This document shows positions 1-6,994 of a stretch of DNA of 64,000 bases, in pieces. The stretch comes from Parvularcula sp039822105 (GTDB lineage: Bacteria; Pseudomonadota; Alphaproteobacteria; Caulobacterales; Parvularculaceae): the NCBI GenBank assembly GCA_039822105.1, contig JBCBMW010000004.1, positions 1-64,000 on the forward strand. The letters are read 5' to 3'. Within the stretch, counting starts at the first letter, position 1. Each line of letters starts with the position of its first letter. The notes under the pieces are model-generated. The model ran no database searches. It saw only the letters and a program-made list of their open reading frames with translations, and was not told where the DNA came from. The translations under genes were made by a program, and so were the position numbers.

Positions 1-1
1 C

Positions 2-91
2 GAGGGAATCATTCTGCTCCGCGGTGCCAACGACCAATACCTGGTGACGTTGCGCAGCCCCTGCCGCATTGCCAATCAGAAAATCCGTTGA
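2..91 (+). CDS. C-terminal fragment of a DUF6491-like small secreted protein (5' end outside window)
   Basis: An open frame enters from the left edge and runs 29 codons to a TGA at 89-91. The visible residues include a strand-like GIILLRGANDQYLVTL followed by SPC. That resembles the second half of DUF6491-type proteins (hydrophobic strand, ND-x-YLV, then a conserved cysteine). The frame stops only about eight residues after that cysteine, earlier than I would expect for the family, so the end looks truncated. The complementary N-terminal half of such a protein lies on the opposite strand from 239 to about 80, suggesting a rearrangement near 72-85. The family assignment is from memory of the pattern and is tentative. 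Confidence 0.4.
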   Translation, partial: EGIILLRGANDQYLVTLRSPCRIANQKIR

Positions 92-239
92 TCGTGTTGC
101 GGAAACAGATTCGTTCGACCTGATCGCCAACCAGGGGATCACCCGAAACGTCGACAGCCTCAACGCCGTCCTCTGCTCTGGTGCAGGCTGCGACCACGAG
201 AACTGCAAAAAAAGTACAGCCCCTTCGAAGTGTGCTCAT
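9..239 (-). CDS. Small lipoprotein, N-terminal half DUF6491-like, C-terminus probably rearranged
   Basis: This is a 76-residue frame. Its N-terminus is a lipoprotein signal: basic Arg5-Arg6, a hydrophobic stretch and a lipobox VVAAC with Cys at residue 19. Residues 41-53 (VERICFRNTINGF) look like the start of the DUF6491 fold. From about residue 54 the sequence becomes Cys/Gly/Trp-rich and loses that likeness. The part that should follow is found on the plus strand at 2-76. It may be a real short lipoprotein or a gene broken by a local inversion. Function unknown; presumably attached to an envelope membrane. Confidence 0.4.
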   Translation of the reverse strand: MSTLRRGCTFFAVLVVAACTRAEDGVEAVDVSGDPLVGDQVERICFRNTINGFSDWQCGRGCATSPGIGRWHRGAE

Positions 240-396
240 CCCCCATCTCTCCCGGGATACGTGCAGACATTGTGGCGAATCAGCAGGCTAAGGTCCAGGT
301 GATCATCCGTTACAGTGTTTCGCAGAATGCTTGTCACCGCACCCTTGCTGTGCGACGAAATGGACGGCCCGGTGGGCCCCGGTCGGGGAGGCCAGA

Positions 397-1368
397 TTGC
401 AAGTTGTGGACGCCTTGGCGAGCCTGTTTGGTGGATCGCCAGCTATAGCTGCAAGCGTGCTCGCGGCGTTGATGGCGTCCGTCGGCATCCTGACAGTGAG
501 CCTGACGCGCGACTGGGCCGAGCGTAACCGTCCTTATTTTGCCGCGCTTGCTTCCGGCGTTATGCTCAGTACGGCGATTTTCTTGTTGCCAGAGGCGTTT
601 GGCGGGCACGAGTTCGCCTCGATCGCGACGCTTGGCGGCTATTTCACGCTGTTCGTGCTTGGCCGATTTGCCCGGCGCCCTGAGGGGCGGGCATTGGCTG
701 CCTTCTTGGCCATTTCGCTCCACAGCACGCTCGATGGGTTTGAGTACACATTGCTCTTCGCGGCCAGTGAGGTGGCGGGGCTGCTCGGCTCGGCAGGGTT
801 GATCATCCACGAGTTTGCCGAGGGCGTGGTGCTGTTTCTGATCTTGAGGGCAGGCGGCTTCAGCAAGTTTCTCGCTGTTCCCCTGGCGTTGCTCGGCGCG
901 GCTGTCACGACGCCGGTTGGAGCTGTTTTGACGGTCGCGTTCCTGCCGGATGTCGGCGCGGGGACATTCTCGCTCCTCTTGGCCTATGCCGCTGGCGCGC
1001 TTTTGTTCGTGGGCGCCAGCCAGTTGCCCGAGGAGTTTGGCGAGCTTTCCTTCCGGTCAGCGATTCTCACTTACGCTGTCGGTGCCGTCGGCGCTGTGGT
1101 CCTTCTCTGGTCGGCGCACGACCATAGCCACGTCGGTGAAGAGCATCACCACGGGCCAGCCAGTGGTGCCCACAGTCATGATCACGATGAGCATGACGCC
1201 CATGATCATGGCGGAGCTGAAGCTGATCACGAGCATGATCACGCGGCGGACGAGGTGGAGCCAGCGCCTGAGCCTCCCGCGCCTCACGATTATGCCGACG
1301 AAAACGACGATCACCACGACCATGGTTCGCATGACGACCATGGGCACGATCACGACCACCATCATTAG
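397..1368 (+). CDS. ZIP-family divalent metal transporter with histidine-rich C-terminal tail
   Basis: A polytopic inner-membrane protein of about 323 residues with eight predicted membrane segments. The segment-4 motif is HSTLDGFEY and the segment-5 motif is HEFAEG; these are the metal-binding signatures of the ZIP (Zrt/Irt-like) family, so it probably takes up Zn or a related metal. Unusually, the last ~85 residues form a cytoplasm- or periplasm-exposed tail with about 26 histidines alternating with Asp/Glu, a likely metal sink or sensor. A GGGGAGG Shine-Dalgarno at 385-391 fits a TTG start at 397; GTG at 406 is possible. The frame is open from ATG 331, but residues before 397 are not family-like. 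Confidence 0.8.
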   Translation: MQVVDALASLFGGSPAIAASVLAALMASVGILTVSLTRDWAERNRPYFAALASGVMLSTAIFLLPEAFGGHEFASIATLGGYFTLFVLGRFARRPEGRALAAFLAISLHSTLDGFEYTLLFAASEVAGLLGSAGLIIHEFAEGVVLFLILRAGGFSKFLAVPLALLGAAVTTPVGAVLTVAFLPDVGAGTFSLLLAYAAGALLFVGASQLPEEFGELSFRSAILTYAVGAVGAVVLLWSAHDHSHVGEEHHHGPASGAHSHDHDEHDAHDHGGAEADHEHDHAADEVEPAPEPPAPHDYADENDDHHDHGSHDDHGHDHDHHH

Positions 1369-1374
1369 GAAGTG

Positions 1375-1512
1375 CTGACGGGCGCCCCTTGTGAGGGCAG
1401 GGCAACCCGGGGAAGTGGGACGCCCGCCAGTCTTGTGGTTCGGGACATCCAAGCCGCCCTTGGGAGAGAGCATGGAGGCGGCCGCTAGGTGAGGGAAGGA
1501 TCAACCCCGAAC
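1375..1512 (+). other. Candidate structured RNA or regulatory leader (nested complementary arms)
   Basis: The 229 bases between the ZIP gene and queC contain no credible gene but have ordered complementarity. Bases 1375-1384 pair with 1421-1430 (9 of 10). That outer stem encloses two short hairpins, 1386-1388/1395-1397 and 1400-1402/1406-1408. A second domain nests 1438-1444/1506-1512 around 1447-1450/1498-1501 and 1453-1458/1477-1482. I do not recognise it as preQ1, cobalamin, FMN or SRP RNA. GC-rich sequence gives chance stems, so this is a suggestion only. A TATAAC at 1572-1577 could be the -10 of queC, which would put this element upstream of the queC transcript. Confidence 0.25.
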
Positions 1513-1597
1513 AACTCGACCATAGGTTGCAAATCCTAAAGATGGCGTAAACCCCTACCACCTTTCACGTGTATAACTTAGGGATTAGAGCATCGCG

Positions 1598-2302
1598 ATG
1601 ATGACAAATGACACGGCGTTGGTGCTGTTCTCCGGTGGCCAGGATTCGGCCACCTGCCTGGCTTGGGCGCTTGATCGCTACGCGTTGGTGGAGACGATCG
1701 GCTTCACCTATGGCCAGCGCCACAATGTGGAGATGGAGGCGCGGCAGAAGGTCCGCGCCGCGGTCGCCGCGAGTTTTCCACAGTGGGGCAAAAAGCTTGG
1801 GCCCGACACAGTGGTTGATCTCGGCTTCTTAAGTGCGCTTGGCGAGACCGGTATGACCGCGGACGTCGCGATCAAGATGGAAGAGAACGGTCTTCCCAAT
1901 ACGTTCGTCCCTGGGCGGAATTTAGCCTTTCTGGTGGCCGCGGGCGCGCTCGCCTATCGCCGTGGGTGCCAGGCACTTGTCGGCGGCATGTGCGAAACGG
2001 ATTACTCCGGCTACCCCGACTGCCGCGATGCAGCCATCCAGGCGCAGGCCCAGGCCCTTCGTCTTGGCATGGATCTCTCCGTCGAGGTCGAAACCCCGCT
2101 CATGCATCTCAGCAAGGCTGCGACGTGGAAGCTTGCCGATGAGCTTGGCGGGGAGACGCTGGTCGGCATCATCGAAGAAGAGACGCATACGTGCTATCTG
2201 GGTGACCGGGAGCATCGCCACCCTTGGGGGTATGGCTGCGGTAAGTGTCCGGCTTGCGAGCTGCGGGCGGCTGGCCACCAGGCTTGGCGCGCTGCTCAAT
2301 GA
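1598..2302 (+). CDS. queC: 7-cyano-7-deazaguanine synthase QueC
   Basis: Cytoplasmic enzyme converting 7-carboxy-7-deazaguanine to preQ0 with ATP and ammonia, a step of queuosine biosynthesis. It has the PP-loop SGGQDS at residues 12-17 and the zinc site as four cysteines, C199, C214, C217 and C220 (GYGCGKCPAC near the C-terminus). The length of 234 residues is normal. The start is ATG 1598 or the adjacent ATG 1601. The stop overlaps the queE start by 4 bases, so the two are translationally coupled. queD, queF and tgt are not in the window. Confidence 0.97.
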   Translation: MMTNDTALVLFSGGQDSATCLAWALDRYALVETIGFTYGQRHNVEMEARQKVRAAVAASFPQWGKKLGPDTVVDLGFLSALGETGMTADVAIKMEENGLPNTFVPGRNLAFLVAAGALAYRRGCQALVGGMCETDYSGYPDCRDAAIQAQAQALRLGMDLSVEVETPLMHLSKAATWKLADELGGETLVGIIEEETHTCYLGDREHRHPWGYGCGKCPACELRAAGHQAWRAAQ

Positions 2303-2928
2303 CGTACTCTGTCAAAGAGGCCTATCTCACCTTGCAAGGTGAGGGTGCCCAGACGGGCAGGGCGGCTGTGTTCCTACGCTTCGCCGGCTGCAACCTTTGG
2401 TCAGGTCGGGAGCAGGACCGCGCATCAGCCATCTGCACGTTCTGCGATACGGATTTTGTGGGCACGGACGGAGAGGATGGTGGCCGGTTTGCCACGGCCG
2501 AGGCCCTCGCCAAGCACGTTGCCTCTTTCTGGCCAGGCTCGGGCAAGCCTTACGTCATCTGCACCGGTGGCGAACCGGCTCTACAGCTTGATGCGCCGCT
2601 TGTGGATGCTCTCCACAAGGAGGGATTTGAGATCGGTATTGAGACCAACGGGACCTTGCCGCTACCCACCGGCATTGACTGGATCTGTGTCAGCCCCAAG
2701 GCCGATACCGACATTGTCATCACCAACGGGGATGAGCTAAAACTCGTCTATCCGCAGGAAAATGTTGATCCTTTGCGCTTTTCGGCGCTCGATTTCACGC
2801 ACTTCTTTTTGCAACCGATGGACAGTGATCGGCAGGCGGAGAATATTGCAGCAACAGCTGATTATTGCCGCAAGAACCCAGCTTGGCGTCTGTCGCTCCA
2901 GACGCACAAGCTGATCGGCATTCCTTGA
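2299..2928 (+). CDS. queE: 7-carboxy-7-deazaguanine synthase QueE (radical SAM)
   Basis: Radical-SAM enzyme that contracts the ring of 6-carboxytetrahydropterin to CDG, the substrate of QueC. The cluster motif is C31-x14-C46-x2-C49 rather than the common CX3CX2C, a spacing known in a subset of QueE proteins. The GG motif for SAM is seen as CTGGEPALQ, and an ETNGT motif follows. The ATG at 2299 overlaps the queC stop (ATGA); the frame is open further upstream, but those residues belong to the queC overlap. Length 209 residues. The queC-queE pair makes a two-step deazaguanine operon. Confidence 0.96.
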   Translation: MTYSVKEAYLTLQGEGAQTGRAAVFLRFAGCNLWSGREQDRASAICTFCDTDFVGTDGEDGGRFATAEALAKHVASFWPGSGKPYVICTGGEPALQLDAPLVDALHKEGFEIGIETNGTLPLPTGIDWICVSPKADTDIVITNGDELKLVYPQENVDPLRFSALDFTHFFLQPMDSDRQAENIAATADYCRKNPAWRLSLQTHKLIGIP

Positions 2929-2938
2929 CCCCGCGGCC

Positions 2939-3550
2939 TTAGAACAATGAGCCGAGGTTTGAGGCCGACTGATTGAAGTAGCGGTCCGCGGTTTCCCAGA
3001 CGCCGAGTGGGAGGAAGCCTCTGTCATTCAGGACACGGTCGTTGCTGGCGTCTGCGAGCGTTCCGATCTCTTCTCCGTCAACGGAGAATGCAAAACTGGA
3101 TGCCGCCTCGCCGACGGCAAGAACACGGGTGAAGCCAGGATAAGCGCGGCCAGCGCGGGTGAGATCAGGGCGGTTGGCTTCAAGCGCTGTCACTGTCGGG
3201 CGGATCGTGAGGACACCAGGGCCTGGTTGGTCGACCAGGGTGACCTTGTCGCCCAGCACGCCTTTGAGGGCATCGTCATAGTCAGCCAGCTTCCGTCTGA
3301 TATCAGCCTCGTCCAACGGCTGATCATCTTGGTTCGCACCGCGGAGCGAGTTCACGAAGCGAATTTCGGTCTGTGCCATGACATTTTCGCTGGCAACGGA
3401 GGGCACCAGATGCACCTTGTCATACGCGGTAAAGTCACTCAGGCCGCCGATCTCAATCGTGTTGAAACGCTCGAGACGAGGCCCACCATCGGTGGCGCAA
3501 GCCGCCAACATGGAGAGGGCAAAAACGGTAACAAGACGATACATAGGCAT
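2939..3550 (-). CDS. DUF3313-like lipoprotein
   Basis: A 203-residue protein with a lipoprotein signal ending in the lipobox MLAAC (Cys about residue 18). The body alternates short strands. Its blocks YDKVHLVPSV, a DYDDALKGVLGDKVTLVDQPGPGVLTI segment in the middle, and a closing ADRYFNQSASNLGSLF resemble DUF3313, a family of secreted lipoproteins of unknown function. ATG at 3550 or 3544 could start it. It lies tail-to-tail with queE (10 bases apart), so it is a separate transcription unit. Family call moderate, function unknown. Confidence 0.65.
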   Translation of the reverse strand: MPMYRLVTVFALSMLAACATDGGPRLERFNTIEIGGLSDFTAYDKVHLVPSVASENVMAQTEIRFVNSLRGANQDDQPLDEADIRRKLADYDDALKGVLGDKVTLVDQPGPGVLTIRPTVTALEANRPDLTRAGRAYPGFTRVLAVGEAASSFAFSVDGEEIGTLADASNDRVLNDRGFLPLGVWETADRYFNQSASNLGSLF

Positions 3551-3583
3551 TCCTCCGTTTACGGTGAATAAGGGGCGGGTTGT

Positions 3584-3928
3584 CTAGCCCACCACGTTGT
3601 GCCCGCGGTTGCGCATGCAGTTGCGGACGATGGAATTGGAGTCGCGGTTCTTGCTCACCGCGCCCTGGACAGCGCCGACGCCAGCACCGGCAGCAGCGCC
3701 GTCGCCAAGATTGCCATCCACGGAACCGATGATGCCGCCGATCGCTGCGCCAACGGCCGCGCCGCTCAGGATCTGGCGCTGTTGTCTGCCAGCTTGTGCG
3801 GCGAGCGCCTGGCAGTCTTGCAGGTCCGCTTGGTACCGGCCGTCGCGCGGTCCGTCGACCACGGGCTGGTAGGTTGTGCAGGCACTGACTGCGGCGAATG
3901 CAACAAGGCCAAAGACTTTTGTGTTCAT
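3584..3928 (-). CDS. Glycine-zipper lipoprotein
   Basis: A 114-residue envelope protein. The signal peptide ends in SACTT, a lipobox-like cysteine. A Gly/Ala zipper around residues 55-90 (GAAVGAAIGGIIGS and GAAAGAGVGAVQGA) is typical of small outer-membrane or murein-associated proteins of the SlyB/OmpA-glycine-zipper type. The start is set at 3928 because GGAGGG lies 9 bases upstream; an ATG at 3937 sits directly on that Shine-Dalgarno. The C-terminus has a pair of cysteine/asparagine motifs (NCMRNRGHNVVG) as in lipoproteins with that zipper. Function unknown. Confidence 0.7.
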   Translation of the reverse strand: MNTKVFGLVAFAAVSACTTYQPVVDGPRDGRYQADLQDCQALAAQAGRQQRQILSGAAVGAAIGGIIGSVDGNLGDGAAAGAGVGAVQGAVSKNRDSNSIVRNCMRNRGHNVVG

Positions 3929-4011
3929 CACTTTCATCCCTCCACTGCGCTGGCCAAAGCGCCAGCACGGTAGAATGGACGGTAAACGCTCGTCCCTGGA
4001 ATTCAATTCGC

Positions 4012-4446
4012 CTATGTGTGGAGGAAAGTTGCCATGCCTTGGCGGGCGAGGGCATCGGCCGCTTCGTTGCCTTCATGCCCTGCGTGACCTTTCACCCAGG
4101 CCCAGGTGACGGATCGATTTTCTGCAAGACTATCAAGTCTTTGCCACAGGTCTTGGTTCTTCACCGGCTTTTTCGAAGCGGTTTTCCAACCGTTGCGCTT
4201 CCAGCCATGGATCCAAGTTTCCACACCATTTTTCACATACTGGCTGTCGGTCGTGACCCGAAGGGCCTCATCTTTTGGCGCTTCTTCTAAGGCCCGGATA
4301 GCGCCCATCAGCTCCATGCGATTGTTGGTCGTTTCGGCCTCACCGCCGCAGAACTCCTGGCGCTGGTCGCCGTTGATCATCAAGACGCCCCAGCCGCCAG
4401 GGCCGGGATTTCCAGAACATGCACCGTCTGTATACGCCTCAATCAT
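4012..4446 (-). CDS. rnhA: Ribonuclease HI
   Basis: Degrades RNA in RNA-DNA hybrids (R-loops, Okazaki primers). It has 144 residues, the usual length. Catalytic acidic residues are visible in YTDGACSGNPG (Asp7), NNRMELMGAI (Glu), TTDSQYV (Asp) and the C-terminal EGNEAADALA (Asp). Its start overlaps the stop of thrB by 4 bases, giving an ispH-thrB-rnhA operon that is common in alphaproteobacteria. Confidence 0.97.
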   Translation of the reverse strand: MIEAYTDGACSGNPGPGGWGVLMINGDQRQEFCGGEAETTNNRMELMGAIRALEEAPKDEALRVTTDSQYVKNGVETWIHGWKRNGWKTASKKPVKNQDLWQRLDSLAENRSVTWAWVKGHAGHEGNEAADALARQGMATFLHT

Positions 4447-5390
4447 GGCCGCTCCATCATCACCCGGTGGTGATGCCTGACGAGCCGGAGCCAGGGAAGC
4501 GGGTCTTTTCCCACATAAACAGCGCTTTCGGGCGGAAAGAGCTTGTCGACAGCGCGGGTCAGGAAGATCCGCAGCGCGCTGCCGCAGAGGAGCGCAGGGA
4601 GCGCCGCTTTCTCTTCATCCGTTAGAGGACGAATGGTCTCATATCCAGCGCGCACAGCATCCGCGTTGGCAAAGTCGAGCGCGTGATCCTCGAGCGTGTA
4701 AGCATTCATGCTCATCGCGAGGTCGTAGGCGAGAAAATCTGTACACGCAAAATAGAAGTCGATCAGCCCGGAGGGCTCCCCGTGGTCGAGGAGAAGGTTG
4801 TCGGGGAAGAGGTCGGCGTGGATCGTGGCCTTTGGACAGTTGCTTGGCCAATGCTGCGCGAGATCGGCGATCACCGCAGCAATCTCCGTCGCCACGCCGT
4901 CGCCCAGCTCATCGAAACGCTCACCCGCTTTGCGCGCGAGGTCGCGCCAGGTCGGCATGCCCATGGAGTTCGGCCGGGTGAGCGCAAAATCCTCGGTTGC
5001 CTGATGAAAGCCAGCAAGGCAGATGCCGGCGCGCTTGGCCGCGTCGGGGTCAGGCGTCATGTTCGGCCTGCCCGGCATAAACTCAATCAGAGCGGCGGCT
5101 TTTCCGTTGATCTCAGAAAGGTGGGCGCCTGCGGTGGTCTTAATCGGCTTCGCGGTGGGAACGCCTGCACCCGCTGCGTGATCCATCAGGCCCAAAAAGT
5201 AGGGCAGGTCATCGCGGTTCACCCGCGCCTCATAGATCGTCAGGATGTAGCGGGTCCCGCCCGCCATGATTTTGTAATTGGTGTTCTCGATCCCTTCGGC
5301 GATGCCTGTCACAGCATCAGGGACGGGAAGTCCGTACCCGCGCAAAAAGCGCGCGACATCGTCTTCTGAAACTTCCGTGAACACCGCCAT
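4443..5390 (-). CDS. thrB: Homoserine kinase type II (ThrB, APH-fold)
   Basis: Phosphorylates homoserine in threonine biosynthesis. It is of the aminoglycoside-phosphotransferase-fold type rather than the GHMP type. The catalytic loop IHADLFPDNLLL and the metal-binding LIDFYFAC (DFG-like) lie around residues 190-215. Length 315 residues, normal for this class. It sits 9 bases downstream of ispH on the same strand and overlaps rnhA. Confidence 0.95.
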   Translation of the reverse strand: MAVFTEVSEDDVARFLRGYGLPVPDAVTGIAEGIENTNYKIMAGGTRYILTIYEARVNRDDLPYFLGLMDHAAGAGVPTAKPIKTTAGAHLSEINGKAAALIEFMPGRPNMTPDPDAAKRAGICLAGFHQATEDFALTRPNSMGMPTWRDLARKAGERFDELGDGVATEIAAVIADLAQHWPSNCPKATIHADLFPDNLLLDHGEPSGLIDFYFACTDFLAYDLAMSMNAYTLEDHALDFANADAVRAGYETIRPLTDEEKAALPALLCGSALRIFLTRAVDKLFPPESAVYVGKDPLPWLRLVRHHHRVMMERP

Positions 5391-5399
5391 GGTGGGGTC

Positions 5400-6350
5400 T
5401 TAGACCAGCTCGCGCGGAAGTTTGAACTCCACATCCTCGCGGGTCGTCTCCACCTCTTCGATCCGAAGGGGATAGCGCTGACGGAAGCCGTCGATCACGC
5501 CTTGGACGGCGCTCTCTGGCGCAGACGCTCCCGCGGTGAGAGCGACAACGCGCGGCTGAAGCTTTTCGACCATGTCCCAGTCGATGGCATCAACGTTCTC
5601 GATCAACCGGCCCACCGGGCAGCCTGCGCGTGAGCCGACTTCCACCAAGCGCAGCGAGTTGGACGATGTTGGCGAGCCAACCACCAACAGAAGGTCAGCG
5701 TCAGGAGCAATGGCCTTCACTGCTTCCTGGCGGTTGGTGGTCGCGTAACAGATGTCGTCCTTGTGCGGCACCCAGATGTCGGGGAACCGGCGGCGCAGAA
5801 CCTCAACGATCTCGACAGTGTCATCGACGGAGAGGGTCGTCTGGGTGACGTAGGCGAGTTGTTGGCCAGTGGGCGGCGTGAAGGTTTCAGCGTCCTGGGC
5901 CGTCTCGATCAGCGTCATGGCATCGTCGGGCAACTGACCCATTGTGCCTTCCACCTCTGGATGGCCTGCATGGCCGATGAGCAAAACATGGGCACCGCGG
6001 CTGGCATGACGCTCAGTCTCGATATGAACTTTGGAGACAAGAGGGCAGGTCGCGTCGAGATAGAAAAGCTTGCGCTGTTCGGCCTCAGCAGGAACCGACT
6101 TCGGCACACCGTGGGCCGAGAAAAGAACGGGCCGGTCGTCCGGCACCTCTTCCAATTCGTCGACAAAAACGGCGCCGAGGTTTCTCAGGCGCGCCACAAC
6201 GGTCTCGTTGTGCACGATCTCGTGGCGGACATAGACCGGTGCGCCGAAGCGATCGATCGCCTTCTCGACCATCTCAATGGCGCGTTCCACGCCTGCGCAG
6301 AAGCCGCGCGGGGCGGCCATTCGGATGGTGACAGTGTTTTCAGTGCTCAT
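5400..6350 (-). CDS. ispH: 4-hydroxy-3-methylbut-2-enyl diphosphate reductase IspH
   Basis: Last enzyme of the MEP isoprenoid pathway, an iron-sulfur reductase making IPP and DMAPP. The three cluster cysteines are in FCAGVERAI (Cys18), ATCP and DICYATTNRQ; the catalytic Glu/Thr region is present. The ATG at 6350 (MSTENTVTIR) is preferred to the upstream 6386, because the family starts shortly before the RGFCAGV motif. First gene of the ispH-thrB-rnhA operon. The 95 bases to the divergent lipoprotein gene at 6446 must hold both promoters. Confidence 0.97.
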   Translation of the reverse strand: MSTENTVTIRMAAPRGFCAGVERAIEMVEKAIDRFGAPVYVRHEIVHNETVVARLRNLGAVFVDELEEVPDDRPVLFSAHGVPKSVPAEAEQRKLFYLDATCPLVSKVHIETERHASRGAHVLLIGHAGHPEVEGTMGQLPDDAMTLIETAQDAETFTPPTGQQLAYVTQTTLSVDDTVEIVEVLRRRFPDIWVPHKDDICYATTNRQEAVKAIAPDADLLLVVGSPTSSNSLRLVEVGSRAGCPVGRLIENVDAIDWDMVEKLQPRVVALTAGASAPESAVQGVIDGFRQRYPLRIEEVETTREDVEFKLPRELV

Positions 6351-6445
6351 TGGCTTCGCCAGGGTTCGCGATTGCCCGGACATCAACTATAGGAAACGGA
6401 CTCGGCGGGCTACCGCCTTCTTCCATCCCTTTCGGAGTTTCGCCC

Positions 6446-6994
6446 ATGCGTCCTGCCGCCGCTCTTTTGTTGATTGCCGTGTTTTTGGCTGGCTGCGTGG
6501 GGACAAGCCTATCTGATGAGCCCAATTCGGGCCCGTGTCCTAAGGTCTTCGTCCTCGAAGAGGCTGTTCGCTTTGTTGAATTCAACGGCGACGAGCGGAC
6601 CCTCGAGACGGTGGCGTTTTCTGGGGAAATCACGGATGTGCGGCTTTCGTGCAGGTATTACGCGGACATTCCGATTCGAAGTCAGGTGGAGATCGACTTC
6701 GAAATCGGCCGCGGTCCTGCGGCGGAAGAGATGGTCTATGATCTCACATACTTTGTCGCTGTGACCCGGACGGATCGCGATTTGATCGCGAAGGAAGAGT
6801 TCACCGTTCCTGTGCGCTTTCGGCGCAACGAGCGGGTCGTGTCCTTCAAAGAAGACATCAACCGGGTGATCATCCCGCGGTTCGACCCCGATATCTCTGG
6901 TGGCAACTTTGAGGTCGCTGTCGGCTTTGCCCTCACGCAGCGACAAGTGATCTTCAACCGTGCTGGTGTCAGCCTCAAGTTTCCGGAGGCGTAA
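6446..6994 (+). CDS. Uncharacterised secreted lipoprotein upstream of argS
   Basis: A 182-residue protein starting MRPAAALLL, with a lipobox FLAGC (Cys about residue 17). The body is predicted to be all beta, with an immunoglobulin- or C2-like look: LETVAFSGEITDVRLSC, FTVPVRFRRNERVVSF and a closing hydrophobic strand. Related proteins of unknown function occur next to argS in other alphaproteobacteria, to my recollection. The frame extends upstream to 6350, but that overlaps the ispH start. Its TAA shares the A with the ATG of argS, so the two are coupled. Confidence 0.7.
   Translation: MRPAAALLLIAVFLAGCVGTSLSDEPNSGPCPKVFVLEEAVRFVEFNGDERTLETVAFSGEITDVRLSCRYYADIPIRSQVEIDFEIGRGPAAEEMVYDLTYFVAVTRTDRDLIAKEEFTVPVRFRRNERVVSFKEDINRVIIPRFDPDISGGNFEVAVGFALTQRQVIFNRAGVSLKFPEA

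Noticed and set aside
1057..1473. Valine/methionine-rich minus-strand frame over the ZIP His-rich tail
   Set aside because: It is the reverse of the CAC/GAC-rich tail and has no independent support.
1460..1475. GGGAGAGAGCA resembling the end of an FMN riboswitch
   Set aside because: The other conserved FMN blocks (AGGATNTTCRGGGC, ACCGGCRGT) are missing.
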